A DNA stretch of 64,000 nucleotides from Selaginella tamariscina (GCA_003024785.1 PUQB01000040.1:454880-518879), one strand, 5' to 3'; numbered from the stretch's first letter, positions 32,052-43,749 are shown. Program-made: numbers and translations. Notes: generated by a model not told the origin, from the sequence alone.

Positions 32052-35033
32052 CTAGGCATCCATTATATCTTTCGCTCTCCTTCTCGTGTCGCCTTTTTTG
32101 TGGTTTGAACCATGCAACCTTAACAATACTATTTTTTTGATTACTTCAGGTGTGTCGATAATTTGACCCATCCAAATAGGCTGATTATATGACGCATCTG
32201 GAGTAATGAGAACCATCATTAGTTTTTGAAGATCCTTGCAGCAATCAAAGTATGCTTTAGGTTTTTGGTTCCTTTGTCCAACAAAGTGTGGGGTTTGCAC
32301 TTCCACATCACTACTGGCTTCTATGTCGTCTATGCTCAGTGATGTCATTTCAATCTCCTCTCGCCACCTTGTTTTAGGCCAGAAAGGGTGTTGCAATTCT
32401 GTACTTGTGACAGTAGGCCCTTCCAACTCTCGAACAACAGTCTCCCAATAGTCGACCACATGCTTATATAGTTCTGAGTAACCAGTTGCCTTATCAGAAT
32501 TCTTTGGCATCGATTTTTGAACCCATGCCACATATTTTTTGATGCCATCAATAATAACCTCTTGTTCCTTGAGCTGGGCACTCAATGGAATAGGGTCTGG
32601 TTGTCCTTCTGGGAGAAGTGGCTTTCCATCCTCTCCACTTTTGAAGAGCATTAAGCCCTCTTTCGGTAACCACTCCTGCTCTGATGGCCGTAACTTGTAC
32701 TGCATAATAGGTATACCATCTCGTATGGAGAAAAAGAATTGTAGCGGCACAAGGTGACCAACTAAAGAATCACTCCCTTCTTTTATATACTCCTTGAGAA
32801 ATTTTTTGAAGTCTGGCACCTCAGTCACAAGCAAAGCACAACTTTTTTTGGAGATGCAATTTTCAAAAAGATTCATCATATGCGGTAAGGTAAGTGCACT
32901 TGTCCTTTTTGTAGAGTTGGAGACCTTGCTGAAGAACGCATCAATATCTTCATGAGTGTGACCAACCATAAGGAAACTGAGCGTGATTGTTTCAAACACA
33001 CCTTTGGCAACAAGCATTGACAAGTATGCTAGCACATATCTAGAAAATAAAAGTAAGTATGAGCTTGAGAAACCCTTAAGTAAAATGATTTACCTATTTT
33101 TGTTCTCGCCTGCACAATTATCCATCTGTAAAAGCAAATGACGAGGAAGCTTATTTGATGTTGAGGACACATGTACACTATTTGAGCTAGATCCCTCCAC
33201 TGAACCAGAACTCTCAACAGGGCCATCTGTTTTTGTGCAGGCTGTTGACAATGCCTCTCATATTCCCAAGTAGCCTCAAGTGCAGACGTGTTCATGAGAG
33301 CATTATGTAAAGGTTGAAGGTGTTGTTTCTTCACTTTGAGATCACTGATAGGACTTGTCTGTGAGTGGGCTTCAAGGTTTCTGAAACACATGGCTAACGA
33401 CCCAATAGTGAAATTGGAGTCGCTAGACCAATGTGGAAGTGAAAAGTGTCCATATGACTCACAACCGTGTCCATGTGTTAGCACACCTGTCAATGAAATC
33501 GGAAGTTTCATGACATTTCCAAGGCACTTTGGTGTTGCAAAGAGCTTTGGAATGCTGGTCTTTGAATGATCCATCTTGTCATGGATCAAGCACAGGTACT
33601 CTGATGGGCGTGACACAGAAAGCATGCGGTGTGCATAGTACTGAGACCGGCAAGTTTGTTGTGCAATCATGTGGGCCTCCATCTTCTTTGAATGGTAGTG
33701 ATCTCCACCAAGGTTTTTGCACAAGCCTCTGCAGCCTTCAATGATGTACAAGTGTCACACTTGAAAAGCTAGAGTGTTTTGCAATCTCCACATCCTTAAA
33801 ATGAGTATTCCATATGTTGTTGAAGGTACCAGTGCAGATTGCTTGGAGCCCCATCAAACTGAGGCACTTGTTCACATGTTCACACAGTTTCAATTGAGTG
33901 TAGATTGAAGGCAAAACCTTGAGATTTTCCCTGACCCCTGCATTTGTGGTTCGGCATTTGTGAGGCATCCTGTCTGCATTTGCTTCCACAAAAGCCTTGA
34001 GTATCTCTATGGCTGCCATGATGTGAGAGCGGGTTTTGACCAAGCGAGTGTTCCCATGAACTGAGGTTCGCGCTCCATCTAGCCACTCATCCCTCCGACG
34101 GTAGAACGTGGTCTTTGGGATCCCGTATATACTGTACCAAGCTTTGAAGCAGATGGCCACCTTATTAAATACCATGGATGTACTCTGATAACCTGTGTCC
34201 GAGGCCATTCCATCAATACACCCAGTTAGTGCAGCATATACAAACTCATGCCTTTGCTTTTGGGTGAGCATACGAAAGACATGTCTACATTGGGTAATTT
34301 CATTCCGGTCTGCCATCTGACAACACTTCTTCTTGCAACAGTCAATCGTGGAAATGCTCGTAACACTTTCGGAAGATGTAGGATCCATCTTTACCCTCTT
34401 GCTGAAACTTGCAGGGGAAGATCTACAACCCATGAATCGCCTTTTTCTTACAATAGGACCAATGCAAGGAACCTCTTCAAATATGAGTTGTTCTTCCGGG
34501 TTGTTATTATTGAAATCCAACCCAGAATATGTTGAACCATCTTGCCGTCTTAATTCAGATGTTCGCCACCTCACGAGGGATCCAGGATACAATGTGCCAT
34601 TAGGTGAAACCTCTGTCACAACTACACCCACGAAGTCGGACCCTAGTTTCTCTTCTGACACTGCTTCCATTGGATTTATAGCTGTGATGATGCCTCTTCC
34701 GACTTCAATCTCACGAAGAAAGAGAATCACCTCATCCATCACAGCAGGCAAGCCATCATCTGGTAAACTCGTGCTACTATTTGTTTGTGACTCTGCATAT
34801 TCTGTGTCAGCCTTGACTTCATCCAAATTCCACAATACAGGAGAACCCTCCTCAAATTCCATTCCCAGAACCTCAACATGCTTGTAAATGGTGTTCACCC
34901 ATACGTACACACAAGATCCTTGGGCAATATTGTGACATGATGCATTATTATCTCGAACTTCCACAGTTCCAGTGCCAACTATCTCGTTGTTCCGAAGAAG
35001 ACATACTTTATCTCCAGTATTAAACATATTGTC
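32052..35033 (-). pseudogene. DUF7869-type transposon-like gene, frameshifted
   Basis: The first exon seen starts after an acceptor (TATGTGCAG) at 35,034 and encodes FNTGDKVCLLRNNEIVG, a small DUF8039-like domain. Next comes a cysteine-rich stretch (DCCKKKCCQM) and a helix-turn-helix-like part (YGIPKTTFYRRRDEWLDG). The catalytic-like core follows with HDKMDHSKT, LQMDNCAGENKNR and FLMVGHTHEDIDAFFS. A 54-bp intron (33,040-33,093) splits the core. The core resembles the DUF7869 family, widespread in repeat-like genes of seed-free plants and animals; the spaced acidic residues suggest an RNase-H-fold transposase, which is inference. Frameshifts near 33,770, 33,715 and 33,255 break it. The palindrome array at 35,182-35,826 lies 150 bp upstream. 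Confidence 0.75.
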
Positions 35034-35181
35034 CTGCACATAAATAATTGTATTATTTATGATATCTGTTTATGCAATATTTCTAAGAAATCTGAATTAC
35101 GGTTACTTAATAATATGCATATGCAATAATACATAATTATGTTTAGAGATAATATCTCATGTTTGATTAATACAACTGATG

Positions 35182-35826
35182 GGCGGGATTAATCCCGCCC
35201 ACGAATCCCTCCGACGAGGAACGGTCGGCGGGATTAATCCCGCCGCCGACTCAACCCCTTCGGAGAGAGTCGGCGGGATTAATCCCGCCTTGGACTCCCT
35301 CCGACAAGGAAGAGCCGGCGGGATTAATCCCGCCGCTCTCTTCCTCCTCGGGGAGTCGGCGGGATTAATCCCGCCGACTCTCCCCGAGGAGGAAGAGGCG
35401 GCGGGATTAATCCCGCCGGCTCTTCCTTGTCGGAGGAGTCCAAGGCGGGATTAATCCCGCCCACAATTCTTACGACGGGGAATGGGTGGCGGGATTAAAC
35501 CCGCACATAACTCTCTCCAAAACTATGATTTCAAAGAGATCTCGGGATAAATCCTGTCCCCAAATCCTTAAAACAGGGATGGTGGCGAGATTAATCCCGC
35601 CACCCCTTCCCTGCCTCCTAAAATGGTTGGCGGGATTAATCCCGCCGACAACTCTTTCTAATAAATTCTGGTAACTCTTCATCAGTTGAGAAGGTTATCG
35701 GCGGGATTAATCCCGCCACTCTTTTTCAGTGGCGGAGAAGCATTGCCCGAGAGATGGTGGCGGGATTAATCCCGCCACCTCTTCGAAGAGGCGAAAAAGA
35801 AATGGCCGGATTAATCCCGCCGCCCC
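35182..35826. repeat. Palindrome array 1 (GGCGGGATTAATCCCGCC), about 14 copies
   Basis: Perfect or near-perfect copies of the 18-bp palindrome occur near 35,182, 35,232, 35,274, 35,319, 35,358, 35,401, 35,442, 35,632, 35,700 and 35,759. Weaker copies lie near 35,488, 35,540, 35,584 and 35,804. Spacing is 38-70 bp. Spacers are GC-rich (CTCCGACAAGGAAGAGCC and similar) and partly inverted copies of each other. The array is strongly GC- and CpG-rich in AT-rich DNA. Apparent open frames on both strands (repeating GGINPA or AGLIPP) come from the palindrome itself. Confidence 0.95.
35269..35462. repeat. Near-perfect ~190-bp palindrome centred at 35,366
   Basis: The spacers and 18-bp motifs on the left of 35,366/35,367 reappear as the reverse complement on the right with only a few indels. 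Matching blocks include GACTC(T)CCCCGAGGAGGAAGAG and GGCTCTTCCTTGTCGGAGG. Arms are about 97 bp each. It could form a large cruciform or hairpin. Confidence 0.9.
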
Positions 35827-35829
35827 GGT

Positions 35830-36424
35830 TAACCTAGAATATTAAGTTAAAAGGATATTTAAACGGGATAAATCCCTAACGGAATATATTATAATCCTAA
35901 TGCATTCCTAAACCCCTAAATTGTAATTTTAAGAGAGAATGTAAGAGAGTGAATCTTTATAAGTATTTTTAAATTTTTTATAATACTTACTTGTAAACAG
36001 CACTGAAGGCGCCGTGCTTTCCTATAAAAATAGCACCCAATTTAATCTCGCTCCTGAGATGATCACTATGAAGAAAAAAGAAGATCTAAAGAGTGAAAAA
36101 TACAGAAATGAAGAAACCCTTGCCGGAGAAAGAACCAGATCTGAATTTGAGTGGGAAATTAAATGCATTTTCAAATTTACATGTCAGACCGACAATACAT
36201 ATGTCAGAAATTCAAATTTTTTAAAAAGAACAGAAAATAAAAGATGAGTTGACACAAATATCCGACACTCTGACATATATACTCTCCAGTTCCAATGAGT
36301 ATTTTAAAATTGCATTTAATGTTATTCAAGTGATTCAAGCTGTTTAATATTACGAAATTTTAGACTATATTCTACATTCTTAATTCAAGTATATTTATAT
36401 TATATATATATAAATATATACTTA
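35830..36424. other. AT-rich intergenic DNA
   Basis: A short open frame at 36,014-36,247 (plus) has lysine- and glutamate-rich composition but no recognised homology. I treat it as non-coding. Confidence 0.45.
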
Positions 36425-37160
36425 TACAATAAATAAATTGATATATTATTATGTATCATTTAAAATATATTCATAGTCTGTTTATTATTATTATTTTCTT
36501 AATTACTCGAGTATTTAGTTTTCATTTCCTAGTATCAATGGGATATTCTTTATTTTTATTAATATTTGGAAATATTCTAATATTAAACCTGATTATCATA
36601 ATTAAATTAGTCTTGTTTTAATTATTGCAGTAATTATTCTACATTTGTATATATTAATGGGATTTTCTCAATTAATTTGTTATTATTTCAAGAATATTCA
36701 TGTGTTAAACCTTATTATCAATATTAAATTAATATATTATTAAACTATATATGACTATATATTAGATAAAATGATGTATTATTATGTATAATTTAAAATA
36801 TGTTCATAGTGTGTATATTAATATCATTTCCTTAATTACTTGAGTAATTAATCTTCTTTATATTAATGGGATATTCTTTATTATTTTCTTATTATTCCAA
36901 GAATATTCCAATATTAAACATGATTATGATAATTAATTTAGTTAATTATTTGAGTACTTAATTTACATTTGTATATATTAATGGGATTTTCTCAATTAAT
37001 TTCTTATTATTTCAAGAATATTTCAATGTTAAACCTTTTTATCAATATTAAATTAATATATATTATTAAAACTATATATGGCTATATATTAGATAAAATC
37101 ATATATTATTATGTATAATTTAAAATATGTTCATAGTGTGTTTATTAATATTATTTTCTT
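36425..37160. repeat. Tandem repeat, period about 330 bp
   Basis: Just over two copies of an AT-rich unit. Marker words such as TATTATTATGTAT(A/C)ATTTAAAATAT and TTAATGGGAT(A/T)TTCT recur near 36,446, 36,777 and 37,105. Each copy also holds an internal weaker repeat (TATATTAATGGGAT twice per unit). Confidence 0.7.
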
Positions 37161-37400
37161 AATTATTCGATGTTTGTTTTGCACACATATATAAACACAA
37201 TCATAAATTTACACACGCATTACAAGAACTTACAAAAACACATATGCACACACATGCACAACCCTAAACCAAACTGAAGAAATATGTTGCTTCTTTATTG
37301 AAAACATCATGTTCAACGCATGTATATATATGTACTCAATCTTGTGTATGTAACACATTGAATTTACATGTGTAATATTTATATTAAGCTTGTTGGGAGC

Positions 37401-38065
37401 AAACCCTAAACCCTAAACCCTAAACCCTGTGTATACATGTGTGTACAAAAATAATTTTTCAACACTCTCTCTTCACACCATGCATGATCCATCCTAAACC
37501 CTAAACCCTAAACCCTAATATGTAAACAATGAATTTACTCATGTAATATGTATGTATGTCTGTGTGTATACACGTGTGTATGTATATATGTGTACTCTGT
37601 ATGTATATATGTGTACTTTCTGTCTTCTCTCATACATACACACCATGCATGATCCATGTTAATATGTACTGTCTCTCTTCTCTCAAACATACACACCATG
37701 CATGATCTATAATATGTACTCGGTCTCTCTAATATTATGTACTAATATGTATGTATGTCTGTGTGTATAATACACACCATGCATGATCCATAATATGTAC
37801 TCGTCTCTCTCTAATATTATGTACTAATATGTATGTATGTCTGTGTGTATAATACACACCATGCATGATCCATAATATGTACTGTCTCTCTTCTCTCATA
37901 TACTATGTATGTATATCTGTGTATAATATGTGTAAGTATATATGTGTACTAATATATGCAATGTGTACAAAAATAATTTTTCAACACTCTCTCTTCTCTC
38001 ATACATACACACCATGCATGATCCATCCTAAATCTAAAACCCTAAACCCTAAACCCTAAACCCAT
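37401..38065. repeat. Interstitial telomere-type tracts in a local repeat
   Basis: Three CCCTAAA tracts of about four units each at 37,401-37,428, 37,490-37,518 and 38,037-38,063. The last two follow the word CACCATGCATGATCCATCCTAAA. That word (ACCATGCATGATC) also occurs near 37,640, 37,700, 37,780 and 37,860, so the tracts belong to a locally duplicated unit that also contains (GTAT)n. Confidence 0.85.
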
Positions 38066-38499
38066 GTAATATGTATGTATGTATGTGTGTATACACGTGT
38101 GTATGTATATATTATGTGTATTAATATATGCAATGTGTATGTATGTATTGATACACATGAAACTTTAACACTCTCATGGACACACACATGTTAAATCCCT
38201 ACATGATTTATATTTTTGGGGTGTATGTGATACACCCACGCACACGCACGCACTAATAATATAATGAAAGAATATTCGTTTAGGGCGAATCTATATTTTA
38301 TTCTTTTTAGGGTTTAAGTATATTCTCAGAAGGAATATTTTATTAGGGTTAATATATATATTTAATTCCTTTAGGGTTTAGGTATATTCTTAGGGTTTCA
38401 AGAGGCGGCGGCTGCTGTGCACACAGGTGAGATGTGTGTGTGTGTGTGTGTGTGTATATGTATGTATGTATATATGTATAGGAGTGCACGTATAATTTT

Positions 38500-39108
38500 A
38501 TTTATTGATCTATCTCTCGCACACACACGCACACTCCTGTGTATATATATGTGTGTGTGGGTGTGTGTTTGTTTATCTGTATGATTTTATTTGTTTCGCT
38601 CACACACGCATACACACGATATACATATACACATATATATATATACCTATATACATACATATATTATGTGTACCAGTATTTATAAATTTTTTTTTTATTG
38701 ATCTATCTCTCCCACACACACGCACACTGCTTTACATATATATATATATAATCAATGCATATTAACAAATAGTATACAACACTAGTTTATATATATGCTT
38801 ATATATTCATATGGGTTATATATCTATACACACACACATATATATGTGTGTGTTTATCTGTATAATTTTATTTATTTATTAGTTTTATCTCTCGCACACA
38901 CACGCACACTCCTGTATATATATATGTGTGTGTGTGTGTTTGTTTATCTGTATGATTTTATTTGTTTCGCTCACACACGCATACACACAATATACATATA
39001 CACATATATATATACCTATATACATATATACATACATATATTATGTGTACCAGTATCTATATAATCTTTTTTATTGATCTATCTCTCCCACACACACGCA
39101 CACTGCTT

Positions 39109-39144
<36 letters not shown>

Positions 39145-39205
39145 CAATGCATATTAACAAATAGTATACAACACTAGTTTATATATATGCTTATATATTC
39201 ATAAC
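38500..39205. repeat. Tandem SSR-rich unit, about 385-bp spacing
   Basis: Units at 38,506-38,812 and 38,888-39,205 are nearly identical. They share TATCTCTCGCACACACACGC, GTTTATCTGTATGATTTTAT and ATCAATGCATATTAACAAAT. Part of the unit (38,812-39,070) recurs inverted at 43,915-44,178. Confidence 0.85.
38812..39070. repeat. Left inverted repeat of a possible 5.4-kb element
   Basis: Starts GGGTTATATATCTATA. It matches the reverse complement of 43,915-44,178 almost throughout, including non-microsatellite words such as CTGTATAATTTTATTTATTTA and TTTCGCTCACAC. The two arms enclose the ParB-like gene and palindrome array 2. No clear target duplication. Confidence 0.75.
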
Positions 39206-39229
39206 GTACATTGCCGAATACGTCACTTG

Positions 39230-41870
39230 TCCTATCGGTGTATCGGATGGAGGTTCAGGGCCGTTGGAGTGCAAACAGATGCCTGGCTAGTCATTTGGAA
39301 GCTTGAAATTGTTTGGCGCATTCCTAACAACCAAGTGAACAACGGTATTAATGCACTTGGGATTAGCATCGTTCATATAAAATCCTGTCCAACGATGTCT
39401 ATTCTTCTTGGCGAAGGCGAAGGCAAAAGTATCGGTGACATGAGCAAGAATCAAGAAATAAATACCTGAAAAAGTAGGTATCAGTGAAGAGCGCAAGCAT
39501 GAATTCAATAATAAATACCTTATATGTATATGCTTGCATGGCTAAGTTTCTCCACCAGATCCTCTAGTGCCCTATCTGTCGAAAGATTTTTTGACACCCG
39601 CCGATCCATCACGAACAATTGAAACGGTTTCCTACAAGCAGTGATGCTACCCATAAAGTCTCCGAATCTAACAACAAACATCTGTAGGGCTTGTCGTGAT
39701 TCGTAGCATCCTCCTTTATAAGGTTCAATTTGGTTCTCCGCTGCTGAAGGACTGCCATAAGAGAAGGCGTCATCCCAATGTTCTCCTTTTTGGCGTTGGC
39801 GTGCAATAGATTCTTGCCTAGATCTTCCGATTGGTTCACCCATTCGACAAGCATATCATCGTTCGTCACATGCAAATATTTGCTGACCTCTTCATATGTT
39901 GAGGTCGAAGTCCAACCCAGTTTGTGGCAGTGTATTCCCAACCACTCCTTGAAATGCCTGACTGTCTTCAACTCCATTGCCTTGAGATGAAAAGGAGAGG
40001 TTGGGCTGCTGTTATTAATTTGTAATTTGCCATCGATCACCAAATCAGCCAAACTTCCATCTCCTCCATCGTTGTTCCATTTAAAGGCTTCAACCATGTG
40101 AGCTTGAAATCGTTGTCTACATCCTTTGTAATTGAACAGACTTAGCCTTCGGCGTCTTACTGGGTTTCTTTGCAGACTTTTCTGAGGGCTCCCCTTCACT
40201 TGTCTGCTTCTTCTTCAGTGTTCCTTTTGAAAAGGATTCCATAATCCCCAACCATTTGGCAAAGATCCTATCTTCGGGGCAAGAAATCAACATAATCAGA
40301 AAGGATGTTTCCTTCCCGCCCACCTAGGCAAAATCAACTGCTGCAATTTCTTCAACTCTCTGAGAAAAAAGACAGATTAATATACTGGCGAAATAAATCC
40401 CGCCCAGACAATTTGCTTACCCGGTAGTTCGCAGATTGTGTATTTCCTGCAGTAGCTCTTTGTGGTCGCTCAAGAGATTCCCACACGGATCGCGTGTGTT
40501 TAAACTTCTCCCATATTTTGCTGTTGTAGTGGTTGGTGTCGGCAGCGTCCCATTCCGCCGATAACTTATGGTACTGCTCGATTGTGAGATTCGGCTTAGC
40601 TAAAAACGCCGATCTTTTTGTCAGCTTCTCACGGGTATGCTCGAAAAGTTTTGTTGCCATCGTTCCTTTGTTGTGTTCATCGAGAAGTCGTTGGGCTGCC
40701 GTTATTGTGTGCTGGCCACTAATGATGTAGTACTTGATAGATTTTCTATTCTCCGTCTGAATCTTCATGAGTTGTTCTGGTGTTGTGATCCAGACTTTGT
40801 CAGCGCCCTTCCTTCTTTCATAGTATGGACACAAAACAGCATTATGTGGAACGGTATAAGAATTGTCGTCCTTCATCTTCTCCATGAGCTCAGCTACACG
40901 TTCCTGGTTGAGTGGCCTGTAATTGAAGTTTGGGTTGACGCTGCAATATTTAATCCTAAAAGGATAAATCTTTTCATCCAACATCATTTCCTTGTGACTT
41001 ATTGCAGCATGAGATGCCACAGTGCAGCTGACAAAACGATTGATGATTTTCTTTTGCGATCCGAATCAACATGTGTGATCCCCGACTGCAGCTGTTCTAG
41101 TGTTCTCGGCACACTCTTCCAGCTCCCGAAGCTTCCTAAGCAAATTGAACGTGATCTGTAGAGAACCTAAGACCGAGCCACCCTCTCAATCTCCCTTATG
41201 ATGTCGCTGTGTTCTTCTTCAATGTGAAGAGGGAAGATTGCTCCACTTGCTGATTTTCTGTATTGTGAAGCAATATCTCCTGACAATACACCTACTTGAT
41301 GAGTCTGAAGATCTTCAAAGTAGACATCCAGATGGATCCCCTCCATAGATGGGCTTTCGTTGAGTTGAAGAAGAACTCCAAGGTCAACATCATTAGTGAA
41401 CACGTGAACGTCATTATCCACAAGTCGACAAAACCACCCGAAATTAATGTTGTAACTAACGACCTCTGGATCCGAGAACGTGACATTGGATGGAACAAGG
41501 CATATTTGTCGAGAATCGTCCAATCTGGGTTCGCAGCCTGCTTTCGGGTGCTTGACTAGCGAATCTACTTTCCATTGTTTTGCTTGTCCATGAGATGTGA
41601 CAGAGGTTAATTTGACAGCAACCATGGTTGCTCTAATGCGCTTCCCATTTATCTTAAAATATGGCCAAGTTGATTCCAGAATCCCCCTGCCCATCTCTTC
41701 TCCTGCTCTTGTCTTTAATGTCACCTCAATTCCACATCTGAATACAAAAATGATTAGTTCAAGTATCCAAGTATAACAGATTTTATTTTAATTCTTACCC
41801 AGAATATGACGACGACTCCATACTAATGACTCGATCTCCTTGTTTGATCAAATCGTCCTTCTACAAAATA
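39230..41870 (-). pseudogene. ParB-like-domain gene, decayed
   Basis: Order on the minus strand: an exon 41,870-41,799 (LIKQGDRVISMESSSYSG) with clear splice edges; 41,737-41,161, an unassigned domain (ESTWPYFKINGKRIRATMVA, NINFGWFCRLVDNDVHVF); then 41,070-40,352 with LNQERVAELMEKMKDD and YYIISGQHTITAAQRLL. The last pattern is that of the ParB/sulfiredoxin-fold N-terminal domain. 40,330-39,520 encodes a lysine-rich linker, HFKEWLGIHCHKLGWTS and FGDFMGSITACRKPFQLFV. 39,480-39,280 (FYMNDANPKCINTVVHLVV) may be the last exon. It carries a frameshift near 41,175, in-frame stops near 41,068 and 40,325, and a frameshift near 40,135, so it is inactive here. ParB-fold proteins bind or cleave DNA and some are NTP-dependent switches; the role in plants is unknown to me. 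Confidence 0.6.
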
Positions 41871-42163
41871 ATACATTATGAATACAAATCATATAAAAAC
41901 GCACACACACTTGTATAAACCCGAATATACAAAAAATAATACACAGAGAGAAGTAGACGTAATTAACTGTCCGAAGCTCACATTTGTGCTAGTGCAAAAG
42001 AAAGATAACATTTCGTTTTAAAACCACCACAAATGTGAGCTCTGAACAGTTTTACATAGATTCCTAGCTTTTACTCGAAATATTATGATAAGATGATAAA
42101 AGTAAATAAAATGAGATATGCAACTTATATATACTAATACACATATATATTCACATGGAAGGT

Positions 42164-43748
42164 GCGGCGGGATTAATCTCGCCACCCCTTCAATGCCTCC
42201 TGAAAGAGTGGGCGGGATTAATTTCGCCACCTTTCTGAAGGCCTTGAACGGGAGTGCGGAATTAATCTTGCCACCCTTCTCGGTCTCAGAGAGAACTGGG
42301 CAGGATTTATTTCTCACACCTCTTTAGTGACTCCAGAAAGGAGGCGGGATTAATCTCGCCCACCATGTAAGGGATGGTTAAATGAATTTCCCCACCCTTC
42401 CCAATTCTCTCCATTGGTATGTTGTAAACCTTCTACGTCTTAGACAGAAACGTTTAGGATTGGTCTGACTCACCAATGGAGAAAAAAGCGAAGGGTGGCG
42501 GGATTCATTCCTCCAACATGCATTGAAGACTCGGCGGGATTAATCCCGCCGCCCAGGGCCTTCACTCGGTCCCTATGTGCGGGATTAATCCCGTCGGACG
42601 CCAATTCCCTGCGCGGAATCGGGCGGGATTAATCCCGCCGCCTAGGCACTTCAGGCAGGCCAATGGCGGCGGGATAAATCCCGCCCAATTCCGCGCAAGG
42701 CATGCGTACGCAGCGGGATTAATCCCGCCTCCCAGGCCCTTCACTCGGGCCTTAGTCGGCGGGATTAATCCCGCCGAACGCCAATGCCCTATGCGAAATC
42801 TTGCGGGATTAATCCCGCCGCCTAGGCCCTTTAGGCAGGCCAATGGCGGCGGGATAAATCCCGCCCGATTCCGCGCAGGGCATGCGTACACGGCAGGATT
42901 AATCCCGCCGCCTAGGCCCTTCACTTCGGCCGTAGGCGGAATCTCGCTGGACGCCACCTTTCTCGTTCTCAGAGAGAATTGGGCAGGATTTATTTCTCAC
43001 ACCCCTTCAAGGGCTCCGAAAAGGCGGCGGGATTAATCCCGCCCACCATGTAAGGGATGGTGAAATTAATCCCACCACCCTTCTCAGTTCCCTCCATTGG
43101 TATTTTGTAAACCTTCTCCATCTCAGACAGAGTTAGTCGGGATTGATTCAACATACCAATGGAGGAAAAAAAGAAAGGTGGCGGGATTAATCCCGCCACC
43201 GGGCAATGAAGGTTCGGAGAGATTAATCCTGCTGCCCTCTCGTAAATCATGCGCTCACACATATATATTGGCTGCGGCATTTTGAACAGGGATGGGTGGG
43301 GGCGGGATTAATCCCGCCGCTTATATCCTGCGGAAGTGCCTGAGCGGCGGGATTAATCCCGCCGCCCTCCGCGAAGGGCATGAGCGTGGGGCGGGATTAA
43401 TCCCGCCGTTCATGTCCTGCGTGAATTCCCTGGGCGGCGGGATTAATCCTGCCGCTTTACGCGCAGGACATGTCATGCAGGCTCTTCGGTTAGCCTTCCG
43501 TGCAGGATCTTTCATGCAGGCTCTTCAGTTAGCCTCATGAGCGGCGGGATTAATCCCGCCGCCCATCCCCTGTAAATGCCCTGCGCGAAATCCGCCGGGA
43601 TTAATCCGCCCATTAGGGCCTTCACATAGGCCATTGCCGGCGAGATAAATCCTGCCGCATTCCGCGCAGGGCATGGGTGGGTGGCGGGATTAATCCCGCC
43701 GCCGAGGCCCCTCACGCAGGCCATGGGCGGCGGGATTAATCCGGCCGC
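42164..43748. repeat. Palindrome array 2 (GGCGGGATTAATCCCGCC), about 30 copies
   Basis: Degenerate copies at the left (42,165-42,500) grade into many perfect ones, for example near 42,531, 42,623, 42,757, 43,026, 43,181, 43,301, 43,344, 43,433, 43,540 and 43,683. In the regular parts the spacing is 43-46 bp. Variants often change the central ATTAAT to ATAAAT. Spacers such as CCTAGGCCCTTCA-GCAGGCCAATGGC and ATTCCGCGCA(G)GGCATGCGTAC alternate in orientation. A ~235-bp block at 42,280-42,512 is repeated at 42,958-43,195, giving a higher-order structure. It is bounded on the right by the inverted repeat. Confidence 0.95.
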
Positions 43749-43749
43749 T

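Noticed and set aside
35179..35454. Plus-strand open frame across array 1
   Set aside because: Same artefact of the 18-bp palindrome and multiple-of-three spacing in part of the array.
35182..35826. GGATTA/TAATCC words as K50-homeodomain sites
   Set aside because: The palindrome contains two such sites, but this is an animal-type specificity with no known plant counterpart. The G-C extension of the palindrome is not explained by it.
38505..39177. Open frames rich in YIYIY, HTHT and CVCV
   Set aside because: They are translations of (TA)n and (CA)n tracts, also in the inverted copy at 43.7-44.2 kb.
42562..43036. Open frames on both strands of array 2 (repeating GGINPA / AGLIPP)
   Set aside because: The palindrome translates openly on both strands in the same way. 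Frames follow the repeat, not a gene, and spacers show no codon signal.
42530..43740. CRISPR-like layout (repeat, ~26-bp spacer)
   Set aside because: The spacers are related to each other and alternate in orientation, there are no cas genes, and the DNA is plant nuclear.
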